Shown here piece by piece: positions 1-7,322 of a stretch of DNA of 33,993 bases. Numbering within the stretch: position 1 is the first letter of the stretch; each line of letters begins with the position of its first letter. Under the pieces are notes generated by a model. It saw only the letters and a list, made by a program, of their open reading frames with translations, did no database searches and was not told where the DNA came from. A program made the translations under genes and the position numbers. The stretch covers positions 1-33,993 of the forward strand of contig CANJBX010000040.1 in NCBI GenBank assembly GCA_947472885.1, given 5' to 3'. This DNA comes from Hyphomicrobiaceae bacterium (GTDB lineage: Bacteria > Pseudomonadota > Alphaproteobacteria > Rhizobiales > Xanthobacteraceae).

Positions 1-69
1 ATGCGGAATCCGCCCTTCAAAATCGACGTATGAAAACAGCGACCCCGATCTCTCATCCATCCCGCGCAT
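1..69 (-). CDS. Transposase, IS1182/IS5-like (N-terminal fragment, runs off the window)
   Basis: An ATG at 69 is preceded by a strong ribosome site (GGAGGTGAG, about 5 nt upstream) and opens a frame that stays open to the window edge. The 23 visible residues include DERSGSLFSYVDFEGR. From memory, this DER-x-LFSYVD-x-E opening is typical of IS1182/IS5-group DDE transposases, which cut and paste the element. No catalytic residue is visible because only the first 23 codons are present. It is transcribed in the same direction as nusB and lies just downstream of it. Whether the full gene is intact cannot be told from this window. Confidence 0.7.
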   Translation of the reverse strand, partial: MRGMDERSGSLFSYVDFEGRIPH

Positions 70-145
70 CGCTCACCTCCGTCCTGCGTTAACAAGACGG
101 AATCACGCTAGCGGGCCCAAGGGAAGACCCTTTTTCAACATCCTG
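1..145 (-). mobile_element. Partial insertion sequence, IS1182/IS5-like, left edge of window
   Basis: The reverse strand holds the first 23 codons of a transposase and about 75 bp of upstream DNA that reaches the nusB stop codon. The stretch TGTTGAAAAAGGGTC (minus strand, about 141-127) resembles the ends of IS1182-type elements, so the element boundary is probably near 141-149. CTAG occurs at both 107-110 and 146-149. The rest of the element lies outside the window, so its other terminal repeat and any target duplication cannot be checked. Element assignment rests on the transposase N-terminus; the exact end is inferred. Confidence 0.6.
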
Positions 146-655
146 CTAGATCTTGGACTCGCCCGGAACCTTGTCGAATTCCGCGGCACGCAGATTGCGT
201 GCAAGCTGGTCCAGCACGGCGTTGACCATGCCGACTTCCTCGCGGTCCACGAAGGCGTGCGCCACATCGACATATTCTGACACGACGACGCGCGCCGGCA
301 CGTCCGGCTTCTTGTCGAGTTCATAGGCGCCCGCCCGCAGCACGGCGCGGATGATCGTCTCAATGCGCTTGAGCGGCCAGTTGCCTTGCAGCGCGGCGTC
401 GATCATCGGATCGAGCGTGCGCTGTTCCGCGATCACGCCGTTGACGAGGTCGCGGAAATACGCGGCTTCGGCGGGAAGATATTGCTCGCCCTCGACCTCG
501 CGGCCGATCCAGTGGCTTTCAAACTGCGCGAGAATGTCGGCGACGCCGGTGCCGGCAAGGTCCATCTGGTAGAGCGCCTGCACAGCGGCAAGCCGCGCCG
601 CGCCGCGGCGATTGGCCTTGCGTTCGCCTTGCATATCGTTGGGTGCCCGGCTCAT
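146..655 (-). CDS. nusB: Transcription antitermination protein NusB
   Basis: A 169-residue NusB. With NusE (ribosomal protein S10) it binds boxA RNA and supports antitermination in rRNA operons. The N-terminal RRGAARLAAVQALYQMD, the central segment with PLKRIE and RAGAYEL, and the helix with VVSEYVDVAHAF and VNAVLD match the all-helical NusB fold, and the length is normal. The ATG overlaps the ribH stop by 4 nt (ATGA), so the two are probably translationally coupled. It is the last gene of the glyA-nrdR-rib operon. In related genomes thiL often follows nusB; here an insertion sequence begins at or just after the stop codon, so the last few residues (GESKI) may be shaped by the junction. Confidence 0.96.
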   Translation of the reverse strand: MSRAPNDMQGERKANRRGAARLAAVQALYQMDLAGTGVADILAQFESHWIGREVEGEQYLPAEAAYFRDLVNGVIAEQRTLDPMIDAALQGNWPLKRIETIIRAVLRAGAYELDKKPDVPARVVVSEYVDVAHAFVDREEVGMVNAVLDQLARNLRAAEFDKVPGESKI

Positions 656-1161
656 CGTTTCTTCGATCCCAGCCGGCGTTTCAGCGCAATCAGCGAAAGT
701 GCCGCGCGCGCCGCGCCGCCGCCCTTGTCGTCCTTCGCCGGGTCCGCACGACGCCGCGCCTGCGCATCGGTATCGACGGTCAGGATCGCGTTGCCGATGG
801 GAAAGCGATGATTGATCGCATACTGCATCAGCGCATGAGCGGACTCGCCCGCAACAATATCGTAATGGCTCGTCTCGCCGCGAATGACGCAGCCGAGCGC
901 AACAGCGCCATCATAAGGCTTGCGCGCCACCTTGCCGGCATCGACCGCAATCGCGATGGCGGTCGGGATTTCCAGCGCGCCCGGCGCATCGAAAATGTCA
1001 TAGGCAACGCCGGCATCGTCCAGCGCGCGCTTCGCGCCGATGAGCAACGCCTCGGCCACGTCGTCGTAATAGCGCGACTCGACGACGACCACGCGTGCGC
1101 CCTTCAGCGCCTTCTTCTGCGCAGCAGTCGTGTTTTCGGCTTTGCGTCGCGGTTTCGCCAT
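652..1161 (-). CDS. ribH: 6,7-dimethyl-8-ribityllumazine synthase
   Basis: Lumazine synthase (169 residues) condenses 5-amino-6-ribitylaminouracil with 3,4-dihydroxy-2-butanone 4-phosphate to give lumazine, the penultimate step of riboflavin synthesis. The family signature VIRGETSHYDIV is present, with the catalytic His in HYD, together with the GALEIP segment that binds the ribityl substrate and the conserved VARKPYDGAVALGCV strand. The N-terminal basic extension (MAKPRRKAENTTAAQKK) and the C-terminal basic tail are usual for rhizobial forms. It lies between ribE (65 bp upstream) and nusB (4 nt overlap) in one operon. The family usually assembles as a pentamer or icosahedron; which one applies here is not visible. 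Confidence 0.96.
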   Translation of the reverse strand: MAKPRRKAENTTAAQKKALKGARVVVVESRYYDDVAEALLIGAKRALDDAGVAYDIFDAPGALEIPTAIAIAVDAGKVARKPYDGAVALGCVIRGETSHYDIVAGESAHALMQYAINHRFPIGNAILTVDTDAQARRRADPAKDDKGGGAARAALSLIALKRRLGSKKR

Positions 1162-1226
1162 AAGGGTTCCAAGCTCTATTCTAGCGTGTCAGTAGCAAGT
1201 GCAGTCACGGTACTGCAAGGGCAACG

Positions 1227-1829
1227 TCAGCGCGGCTCCATCAAGCGCGCCGCATAGCGCGCCATCAGATCGACCTCGAGGTTGACGTTCTGGCCCTGCT
1301 GCCAGCCACTGAGCGTCGTTACCGCCAACGTATGCGGAATGATGAGGACGGTGAAATCATCGCCGGAAACTTCGTTAACGGTGAGCGAGCAGCCGTCGAG
1401 TACCACGGAACCCTTGGCCGCGATGAATTTCGAGACCGCCCTTGGTGCGCGCAAGGTAAAGCGCGCCATGTCCGGCAGGTCGTCGCGCTTGAGGATTTGC
1501 GCCATGCCATCGACGTGCCCCGCAACCACATGGCCGCCGAGTTCATCGCCGATCCTGAGCGGACGTTCGAGGTTGATCCTGCTGCCGGCACGCCACGTTC
1601 CGACCGTCGTGATCGCCATGGTCTCTGCCGCTGCGTCCGCCGCGAACCAGGTGCGGTCCTCTTGGCCCGCGCCGACCACGGTGAGGCAGACGCCGCTGCA
1701 CGCAATCGAGGCGCCATCGACAATCGAGGCACGCGGATACGAACACGCGATCTTGAGGCGCGACAGACCTTCGGCGCGCGGATGCACGCTGAGGATCTCG
1801 CCGATATCGGTGACAATGCCAGTGAACAT
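1227..1829 (-). CDS. ribE: Riboflavin synthase, alpha subunit
   Basis: A 200-residue riboflavin synthase (called ribC in some alphaproteobacteria). It dismutates two 6,7-dimethyl-8-ribityllumazine molecules into riboflavin and the pyrimidine that RibH reuses. The start MFTGIVTDIG is the family's hallmark, so the ATG at 1829 is preferred over a longer frame with no family similarity. Two lumazine-binding barrels are visible: residues 1-97 with CSGVCLTV (46-53), and 98-200 with GHVVAGHVDG (99-108) and a second GSVVLDGCSLTV copy. The start lies 1 nt after the ribD stop, which suggests coupled translation in the ribD-ribE-ribH-nusB series. There is no FMN riboswitch in front of it, so control probably comes from the upstream operon promoter. 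Confidence 0.95.
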   Translation of the reverse strand: MFTGIVTDIGEILSVHPRAEGLSRLKIACSYPRASIVDGASIACSGVCLTVVGAGQEDRTWFAADAAAETMAITTVGTWRAGSRINLERPLRIGDELGGHVVAGHVDGMAQILKRDDLPDMARFTLRAPRAVSKFIAAKGSVVLDGCSLTVNEVSGDDFTVLIIPHTLAVTTLSGWQQGQNVNLEVDLMARYAARLMEPR

Positions 1830-1830
1830 G

Positions 1831-2967
1831 CTATCGCCGTTCAAACCATTCGAGTGTGTCTTCGCCAACGTCCTCGATACCACGCGAAACCAGTCGCGGC
1901 GACTGGGTGAGCGCGGTGAGCGGCAAGCCTTCGAGCGCGTCGATGCCCTCGCCCAGCACCTTCGGCGCGCGAAACAGCGCAACCTCGTCGATGAGATCGG
2001 CAGCGAGGAACGACGCCGCAACCGTCGGGCCGCCTTCGACCATCAGCCGCGTGATGCCGCGCGCGGCGAGTTCTTTCAGAACCGCCGCAAGATCGAGTTT
2101 TCCGCCTTCGCCAGCCGCTTGCAGCACATCAATACCGGCGGCACGCAAACCCGATGCAACCTCGCCGGCACCAAAAACCCACACCGGCGTTTCGCGCGCG
2201 CTTTTCGCCATCGCACCTGCAAGCGGCAGCCGCAAATTGGCGTCGAGCACGACCCGCACCGGGGATCGCTGCGCCATGCCCGGCAGCCGGCATGTCAGGC
2301 GCGGATCATCGGCCAGCGCCGTGCCTATTCCGATCAGGATGGCATCATGCTGCGCGCGCAGCATGTGGACGCGCCCGCGCACGGCCTCGCCGGTGATAGC
2401 CGCCGGTAGCCGGCCCGGCTTACCGGCCTTGCCGTCGGCCGACATGGCGAGCTTGAGCATCACATGGGGCCGGTGATCGCGGATGCGGCGGATGTGCCCG
2501 GCGTGATCGCGCAACGCCTGTTCCGCGCCTGTTCCGACATCGACGGCAATGCCGGCCGCGCGCAGGCGCGCATGGCCCTGTCCGGCGACTTCCGGGTTCG
2601 GATCTTCCAGCGCGGATACGACGCGGCTGATGCCAGCCGCAATGATCGCATCGGCACACGGCGGTGTTTTTCCGAAATGCGAGCAAGGCTCGAGGGTTAC
2701 ATAAAGTGTTGCGCCGTTTGCCGCGCTGCCCGCCTGTTGCAACGCCTGCGTTTCCGCGTGCGGCCGCCCGCCCGGCTGGGTCACGCCGCAACCGATTATG
2801 ACCGGCAACCCGTCGCGCAGGCTCACGACGACCGCGCCGACCACCGGATTAGGCCATGTCCGGCCTGTTCCGCGCCGCCCCAGCGTCAGTGCGAGGTTCA
2901 TGAAACGCGTATCGAGATCAGACAATTCGGCGCGCGTGCCGGAAGTAACGTCTTTGTTTCCTTGCAC
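1831..2967 (-). CDS. ribD: Bifunctional diaminohydroxyphosphoribosylaminopyrimidine deaminase / 5-amino-6-(5-phosphoribosylamino)uracil reductase
   Basis: RibD (378 residues) carries out the second and third steps of riboflavin synthesis. The N-terminal deaminase domain (about 20-150) has the zinc site: H70 with catalytic E72 in HAETQAL, and C95 and C104 in PCSHFGKTPPC. The C-terminal reductase domain (about 165-378) begins at HVMLKLAMSADGK and has the NADPH-binding segment LMVEGGPTVAASFL. The likely start is the GTG at 2967, 2 nt after the nrdR stop; the next in-frame ATG is residue 23, directly before the conserved LALTLGRRG segment, and is a possible alternative. Length is normal for the fused protein. 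It is embedded in the glyA-nrdR-rib-nusB operon. Confidence 0.95.
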   Translation of the reverse strand: MQGNKDVTSGTRAELSDLDTRFMNLALTLGRRGTGRTWPNPVVGAVVVSLRDGLPVIIGCGVTQPGGRPHAETQALQQAGSAANGATLYVTLEPCSHFGKTPPCADAIIAAGISRVVSALEDPNPEVAGQGHARLRAAGIAVDVGTGAEQALRDHAGHIRRIRDHRPHVMLKLAMSADGKAGKPGRLPAAITGEAVRGRVHMLRAQHDAILIGIGTALADDPRLTCRLPGMAQRSPVRVVLDANLRLPLAGAMAKSARETPVWVFGAGEVASGLRAAGIDVLQAAGEGGKLDLAAVLKELAARGITRLMVEGGPTVAASFLAADLIDEVALFRAPKVLGEGIDALEGLPLTALTQSPRLVSRGIEDVGEDTLEWFERR

Positions 2968-2969
2968 GC

Positions 2970-3455
2970 CTATTTGCGTCCCGGCGACGATTTGCCGTCC
3001 TCCTCGTCCCCGGTCAGTTCACCGAGTACGGCCTCGAAGTCCTTGGCCTCGCGGAAGTTGCGGTAGACCGAGGCAAAACGGACATAGGCGACATCGTCGA
3101 GCGTACGCAGCGACGACATCACCGTCTCGCCGATGGTCTCGGTTGTGACTTCGTTCTCGCCGAGGCTTTCGAGTTCACGCACGATTTTGGAAACGGTCTG
3201 CTCGACCCTTTCAGGATCGACGTTGCGCTTGCGCAGCGAAATCTCGACCGAACGCGCCAGCTTGTCGCGATCGAACGGCACGCGGCGGCCGTTGCGCTTC
3301 ATGACGGCGAGTTCGCGCAGCTGCACGCGCTCGAACGTTGTGAAGCGGAAGTTGCAGGCCAGGCACAGACGCCGGCGGCGGATCGCTGCGGAATCTTCCG
3401 TCGGCCGCGAGTCCTTCACCTGCGTATCGAGGCTGCTGCAACTGGGACAGCGCAT
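2970..3455 (-). CDS. nrdR: Transcriptional repressor NrdR
   Basis: NrdR (161 residues) is the nucleotide-sensing repressor of ribonucleotide reductase genes and binds NrdR boxes. The N-terminal zinc ribbon has C3, C6, C31 and C34 (MRCPSC and CLAC). The ATP-cone domain (about 49-139) has [16 protein letters not shown] and ends near [13 protein letters not shown], all standard. The acidic C-terminal tail ([13 protein letters not shown]) is variable in the family. It begins 8 nt after the glyA stop and ends 2 nt before ribD, so it is inside the operon. No nrd genes are in this window; its targets must lie elsewhere in the genome. Confidence 0.97.
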   Translation of the reverse strand: MRCPSCSSLDTQVKDSRPTEDSAAIRRRRLCLACNFRFTTFERVQLRELAVMKRNGRRVPFDRDKLARSVEISLRKRNVDPERVEQTVSKIVRELESLGENEVTTETIGETVMSSLRTLDDVAYVRFASVYRNFREAKDFEAVLGELTGDEEDGKSSPGRK

Positions 3456-3463
3456 CCTGGCTC

Positions 3464-4768
3464 CTAGTCCTGATAGATCGGGAAACGCGCGATCAGCTTG
3501 GCGACTTTCTCGCGCGCGGCGGTTTCGGCAATCTCGTTCTCTTCGCTGTTGCTCTTCGACAGCGCATCCAGCACGTCGGCAATCAGTTCGCCGACCTGCT
3601 TGAATTCGGCGATACCGAAGCCGCGCGATGTCGCCGCCGGCGTGCCGAGGCGGATGCCCGACGTAATCATCGGCTTCTGCGGGTCAAACGGAATGCCGTT
3701 CTTGTTGCAGGTCATGCGGGCGCGGCCGAGCGCCAGTTCGGAGACCTTGCCGGTGATGTTCTTGGAACGCAGATCGACCAGCATCAGATGGGTGTCGGTG
3801 CCGCCAGAAACAATATTGAAGCCGCGACCCTTCAGCGTTTCGGCCAGTGCCTTGGCGTTGTCGGCGACAGCCTTGGCGTAGACCTTGAACGACGGCCGCA
3901 GCGCTTCCTCGAACGCCACCGCCTTGGCGGCGATCACATGCATGAGCGGGCCGCCCTGCATGCCGGGGAACACGGCCGTGTTGATCTTCTTCGCAAGCTC
4001 TTCGTCATTCGTCAGGATCACGCCGCCGCGCGGACCGCGCAACGTCTTGTGCGTCGTGGTCGTCACCACATGCGCATGCGGAATTGGCGACGGATGCACG
4101 CCACCGGCGACGAGACCGGCGAAGTGCGCCATATCGACGAACAGGAACGCGCCGACCTCGTCCGCGATCTCGCGGAATGCCTTGAAATCGATAATGCGCG
4201 GATAGGCCGAACCGCCGGCCAGAATGAGCTTCGGCTTGTGCTCATGCGCGAGCCTGCGCACCTCGTCCATGTCGATGCGCATGTCGTCCGGGCGGACGCC
4301 ATAGGGTACCGGCTTGAACCATTTGCCGGACATGTTGAGGTGCATGCCGTGGCTGAGGTGGCCCCCGGCTGCAAGGTTGAGGCCGAGGAACGTATCGCCC
4401 GGCTGCATCAGCGCCATGAACACAGCGGCGTTTGCGGAGGCGCCGGAATGCGGCTGCACGTTTGCGAATTTACATCCGAAAAGCCGCGTAACTCGCTCGA
4501 TAGCAAGGGTTTCGACCACATCGACATACTGGCAGCCGCCATAATAGCGGCGGCCCGGATAGCCTTCGGCATATTTGTTGGTCAGCACCGAACCCTGCGC
4601 CTCCAGCACCGCCTTGCTGACGATGTTTTCAGACGCGATCAGCTCGATATCGTCGCGCTGGCGGCCGAGTTCCCTGGAAATCGCCGAAAAGACTGCGGGA
4701 TCGACGGATTCGAGGCTGTCGGCAAAGATGTTTTCGGCCGCGTGATCGGCCTTGCTGGTCATCGGCAT
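3464..4768 (-). CDS. glyA: Serine hydroxymethyltransferase
   Basis: GlyA (434 residues from the chosen start) interconverts serine and glycine with transfer of a one-carbon unit to tetrahydrofolate, using PLP. The PLP lysine is K241 in [15 protein letters not shown]. Other family marks are [11 protein letters not shown], the [14 protein letters not shown] substrate loop and [12 protein letters not shown]. The ATG at 4768 has a ribosome site (GGAG, 7 nt upstream); a second ATG two codons later is possible, while extension further upstream gives residues unlike the family. It is the first gene of the operon that continues through nrdR, ribD, ribE, ribH and nusB, and it is insulated from the ldtR transcript by the terminator at 4952-4976. 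The promoter probably lies in 4769-4951; no riboswitch was recognised there. Confidence 0.97.
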   Translation of the reverse strand: MPMTSKADHAAENIFADSLESVDPAVFSAISRELGRQRDDIELIASENIVSKAVLEAQGSVLTNKYAEGYPGRRYYGGCQYVDVVETLAIERVTRLFGCKFANVQPHSGASANAAVFMALMQPGDTFLGLNLAAGGHLSHGMHLNMSGKWFKPVPYGVRPDDMRIDMDEVRRLAHEHKPKLILAGGSAYPRIIDFKAFREIADEVGAFLFVDMAHFAGLVAGGVHPSPIPHAHVVTTTTHKTLRGPRGGVILTNDEELAKKINTAVFPGMQGGPLMHVIAAKAVAFEEALRPSFKVYAKAVADNAKALAETLKGRGFNIVSGGTDTHLMLVDLRSKNITGKVSELALGRARMTCNKNGIPFDPQKPMITSGIRLGTPAATSRGFGIAEFKQVGELIADVLDALSKSNSEENEIAETAAREKVAKLIARFPIYQD

Positions 4769-4951
4769 GCTGGGTCTCCGGGGCCGGATAACCCGATCCG
4801 GCGCATCAGGCGGCGTAACACATCGTCCGCCGAGCGCCAAGACTGGCCCGCCAATGCTGGCACCACAAAACCGGGACCATCGCTAGATGTGGGGCCGGTG
4901 CCCAAATCCTCCGCCCGGCTGGCCAAAAGCCTGGGGCAGCCAAAAAGGCAA

Positions 4952-4976
4952 AAGGCCCCGGTTTTGCCGGGGCCTT
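4952..4976 (-). terminator. Intrinsic terminator after the ldtR-small ORF transcript
   Basis: A perfect 10-bp stem (AAGGCCCCGG / CCGGGGCCTT) with a 5-nt loop. On the minus strand it is followed by TTTTGCCTTTTT. It lies 25 bp beyond the stop of the 33-residue small ORF and upstream of glyA, so it ends the ldtR transcript and separates it from the glyA operon. Seen directly; function follows from the classic hairpin-plus-U-tract form. Confidence 0.88.
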
Positions 4977-5001
4977 CGCAATGTGCGTCGCGTTTAAAGG
5001 G

Positions 5002-5103
5002 TTACGCCTGTTCGGCACTCTCGTGGCGGGACGGACCTTCGAACAGGTCGATCCACCACTGGATCATCGCGAACAGCGGATAGGGCTTTTCGATAGCGGA
5101 CAT
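5002..5103 (-). CDS. Small protein of 33 residues in the ldtR transcript, function unknown
   Basis: An ATG at 5103 with a good ribosome site (GGGAG, 7 nt upstream) opens a 33-codon frame beginning MSAIEKPYPLFAMIQWWID and ending FEGPSRHESAEQA. It starts 22 bp after the ldtR stop and ends 25 bp before a strong terminator, so it is the last cistron of a two-gene transcript. The centre, with two adjacent tryptophans and a hydrophobic face, could form a short amphipathic helix. I do not recognise the family. The Shine-Dalgarno site, tight spacing and terminator support it being real; the short length keeps certainty moderate. Confidence 0.6.
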   Translation of the reverse strand: MSAIEKPYPLFAMIQWWIDLFEGPSRHESAEQA

Positions 5104-5125
5104 GATGTTGCTCCCGGCTCTGCGA

Positions 5126-5635
5126 TTACAGGCGATAGAGAATCTGGTCGGTCCAGAAACGCTCGAGGCGATGCAGCGCCTTGTTGAGCGAGGCGAACTC
5201 ATCGTTGGAAATGCCGCCGACCTGTTCCACCGTCATGACGTGCTTCTGGTAAAGCGACTCGACGATGTTGCAGACCTCGCGGCCCTTTTCCGTCACCTTG
5301 ATGCGTACCGAGCGGCGATCGACGCGCGAACGCTGGTGATCGAGGAAGCCCATTTCGACGAGCTTCTTCAGATTGTACGAGACGTTGGAGCCGAGGTAGT
5401 AGCCGCGGGTGCGCAATTCGCCGGCGGTCAATTCCTTGTCGCCGATATTATAGAGCAGCAGCGCCTGGACGGAATTGATGTCGGCGCGGCCACGACGATC
5501 GAATTCGTCCTTGATCACGTCGAGCAGACGGCGGTGAAGACGCTCAACCAGCGTGAGCGCCTCGAGATAAAGCGGACGAACCTCGGCAGACCGTTCGGAC
5601 TGCTGCGGCTCCGCGACCTTCAAAGCTGTTTTCAT
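5126..5635 (-). CDS. ldtR: LdtR-like MarR family winged-helix transcriptional regulator
   Basis: A 169-residue winged-helix regulator of the MarR superfamily. The segment from EVRPLYLEALTLVERLHRR through LGSNVSYNLKKLVEMGFLD to RVDRRSVRIKVTEKG is that of LdtR, described in Liberibacter asiaticus and Sinorhizobium meliloti as a regulator of an L,D-transpeptidase gene and of osmotic-stress tolerance. The recognition helix is at about 98-112 and the wing contains DRRSVRI. The ATG at 5635 is preceded by AAAAGGGCG; a longer in-frame extension lacks similarity. A near-palindrome sits just upstream (5651-5666) and may be an autoregulatory site. A small ORF follows 22 bp downstream. The name rests on remembered sequence similarity; the ldtP target is not in this window. 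Confidence 0.83.
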   Translation of the reverse strand: MKTALKVAEPQQSERSAEVRPLYLEALTLVERLHRRLLDVIKDEFDRRGRADINSVQALLLYNIGDKELTAGELRTRGYYLGSNVSYNLKKLVEMGFLDHQRSRVDRRSVRIKVTEKGREVCNIVESLYQKHVMTVEQVGGISNDEFASLNKALHRLERFWTDQILYRL

Positions 5636-5650
5636 CGTGACGCCCTTTTC

Positions 5651-5666
5651 ACATATATATTTTTGT
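5651..5666. promoter_or_regulatory. AT-rich near-palindrome upstream of ldtR, possible operator
   Basis: ACATATATATTTTTGT matches its own reverse complement at 12 of 16 positions, with perfect ACA/TGT ends, and lies 16 bp upstream of the ldtR ATG. MarR-type dimers bind such sites and often repress their own gene, so this is a candidate self-operator. The 5667-5928 region also holds an inverted repeat TTAAACA-N15-TGTTTAA (5731-5759). Both are visible facts; the binding role is inferred. Confidence 0.35.
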
Positions 5667-5730
5667 ATCGATCGAGGCCCTGTTCCCCGTCGTATGAAGG
5701 CAACCATACGGACGCCGCTCTAATTTCGGC

Positions 5731-5759
5731 TTAAACAACAGGATAAAAATACTGTTTAA
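5731..5759. repeat. Inverted repeat TTAAACA-N15-TGTTTAA upstream of ldtR
   Basis: A perfect 7-bp inverted repeat with a 15-bp AT-rich centre lies about 95 bp upstream of the ldtR start, in a 293-bp gap between ldtR and the valine-operon end. The surrounding DNA is clearly richer in A and T than the flanking genes, as expected of a promoter region. A second hairpin (CGCGCAT-GAA-ATGCGCG, 5878-5894) sits nearer mmsB and might weakly terminate that operon. No gene was found in this gap. Confidence 0.4.
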
Positions 5760-5928
5760 TTTCCGAGCCAACGATTTGAAATCAAAGCGTATTTTAGCGT
5801 TGGCCTTTACCATTGGGTGAGGTTTTGAAAACGCTCTCTTCACCTTGAGTAAGGCAGAAGCGGAACGAACGATAAACCGCGCATGAAATGCGCGATGTTC
5901 GTCGTCCCGTTTCTGGATTCTGGAGAAA

Positions 5929-6816
5929 CTACACGCCGCGCAGGAAACGGATGATGCCGGAGAAGTCCTCGGCGGACTTGCCCTGCCCCGCATAGAGACC
6001 GTAAAGCGCAGCGGCCTCCGCCCCCAATGGTGTCGAAACGTTAGCCACGCGCGCAGCCTCCTGCGCGAGTTTCAAATCCTTAAGCATCATCGCTGCGGTG
6101 AAGCCCGCCTGATAGTCGCGATTGGCAGGTGAAGCCGGCACCGGACCCGGCACCGGACAATAACTGGTCAGCGACCAGCACTGGCCGGATGCCTTGGACG
6201 CAATATCGAACAGCTTTTGCGCATCGAGGCCGAGCTTCTCGGCCAGCACGAACGCTTCCGACACCGCGATCATCGAAATGCCCAGCACCATGTTGTTGCA
6301 GATCTTCGCCGCCTGCCCGTTGCCCGAGCCGCCGGCATGCACAATCGTCTTGCCCATCAGTTCGAGGATCGGCTTGGCGCGCGCGAATGCGTCGTCAGGT
6401 CCACCGACCATGAAGGTGAGCGTGCCAGCCGTCGCGCCGCCGACGCCGCCGGACACCGGCGCATCAATCATCGCGATGTTGCGCTTGGCAGCGGCAGCAG
6501 CGACCGCGCGCGCGGATTCAACGTCGATGGTGGATGAATCGATCAGCACGCATTGCTGCGGCGCGAGCGCGACGATGCCGTCGTCGCCAAGATAGAGCTT
6601 CCGCACATGCTCGCCCGCCGGCAGCATGGTCACGATGAAGTCGGCATCCTTGCAAACATCTGCAACAGAGGCCCCCGCGATGCCGTTGTCGGCGGCCAGC
6701 GCATCGACCGCGCCCTTTGCCACATCGAAGCCCGCGACCTGATGGCCCGCCTTGACGAGGTTGCGCGCCATGGGGAGGCCCATGTTGCCGAGCCCGATAA
6801 ATCCGATCCGCGCCAT
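5929..6816 (-). CDS. mmsB: 3-hydroxyisobutyrate dehydrogenase
   Basis: MmsB (295 residues) oxidises 3-hydroxyisobutyrate to methylmalonate semialdehyde with NAD, a late step of valine breakdown. It has the N-terminal Rossmann motif GFIGLGNMGLPMA (5-17), the substrate-binding DAPVSGG (118-124) with a following GTLTFMVGG, and the catalytic lysine K171 in GNGQAAKICNN. Length and C-terminal helical domain are normal for the beta-hydroxyacid dehydrogenase family. A strong ribosome site (GGGGAGGG) precedes the ATG at 6816. It is the last gene of an operon with isobutyryl-CoA dehydrogenase and 3-hydroxyisobutyryl-CoA hydrolase, which makes the 3-hydroxyisobutyrate assignment firmer than sequence alone, since tartronate semialdehyde reductases are similar. 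Confidence 0.93.
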   Translation of the reverse strand: MARIGFIGLGNMGLPMARNLVKAGHQVAGFDVAKGAVDALAADNGIAGASVADVCKDADFIVTMLPAGEHVRKLYLGDDGIVALAPQQCVLIDSSTIDVESARAVAAAAAKRNIAMIDAPVSGGVGGATAGTLTFMVGGPDDAFARAKPILELMGKTIVHAGGSGNGQAAKICNNMVLGISMIAVSEAFVLAEKLGLDAQKLFDIASKASGQCWSLTSYCPVPGPVPASPANRDYQAGFTAAMMLKDLKLAQEAARVANVSTPLGAEAAALYGLYAGQGKSAEDFSGIIRFLRGV

Positions 6817-6863
6817 GTTGCCCTCCCCGGCTCCGGCGTTCGCCGGTTATTAAGTGGCCGCCT

Positions 6864-7322
6864 TTATTGCGGCTGTTCGCGCGCGGCAAATACCGCGAGC
6901 GTCAGGTACGCGGTGATCGCGACCGGCTCGAACAGCATCACCAATATTCCACTGTCGTAGATCTGCGGAAAGAACGCCTCGGCCACGATCATCGACACCG
7001 CCGAGGTGAGCCAGATCACCGCGCCCCAGGGTGCCGCGAGCCACAGCCCGACCGTCGCCACCAGATCGATCACCGCGAAAAATACCGTCGCCGTCTGCCA
7101 CGCAATCGGCTGCGCCTCGAAGCCGCCCGGCGGCGCAAAGCCGAAGCCGCAGACCTGCGCCCAGTAGCGCAGGCCGTTGAGCATCGAGATGATGGCCATC
7201 GCGCGCAGGAACAGCTCCAGCCGCTGCGTCCAGATGTTGGCGTCCTTCTTGGGCGCAGCATCGACGGGCGCAAGCTCCTTCACATGGGAAGCAACCGGCT
7301 CGGTGGCGGCAGTATCGTTCAT
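6864..7322 (-). CDS. Small integral membrane protein (possibly DUF6163 family) in the valine operon
   Basis: A 152-residue protein with a polar N-terminus (about 1-35) and four predicted membrane helices: about 42-62, 78-97, 101-120 and 124-145. Its ATG overlaps the hydrolase stop by 4 nt (ATGA), so it is translationally coupled to a valine-catabolism enzyme, and mmsB follows 47 bp downstream. I recall similar short membrane proteins annotated as DUF6163 in Bradyrhizobium relatives, but cannot confirm this. No transport or catalytic motif is visible. The context suggests a role tied to branched-chain amino acid use, but none can be assigned. Confidence 0.8.
   Translation of the reverse strand: MNDTAATEPVASHVKELAPVDAAPKKDANIWTQRLELFLRAMAIISMLNGLRYWAQVCGFGFAPPGGFEAQPIAWQTATVFFAVIDLVATVGLWLAAPWGAVIWLTSAVSMIVAEAFFPQIYDSGILVMLFEPVAITAYLTLAVFAAREQPQ

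Noticed and set aside
1830-2021. Extension of ribE to a start at 2021
   Set aside because: The family starts with MFTGIV at 1829; the upstream part is an alternative frame of ribD.
4769-4951. Glycine or other riboswitch before glyA
   Set aside because: No recognisable aptamer consensus was found by eye; only G/C-rich unstructured leader and the upstream gene's terminator.
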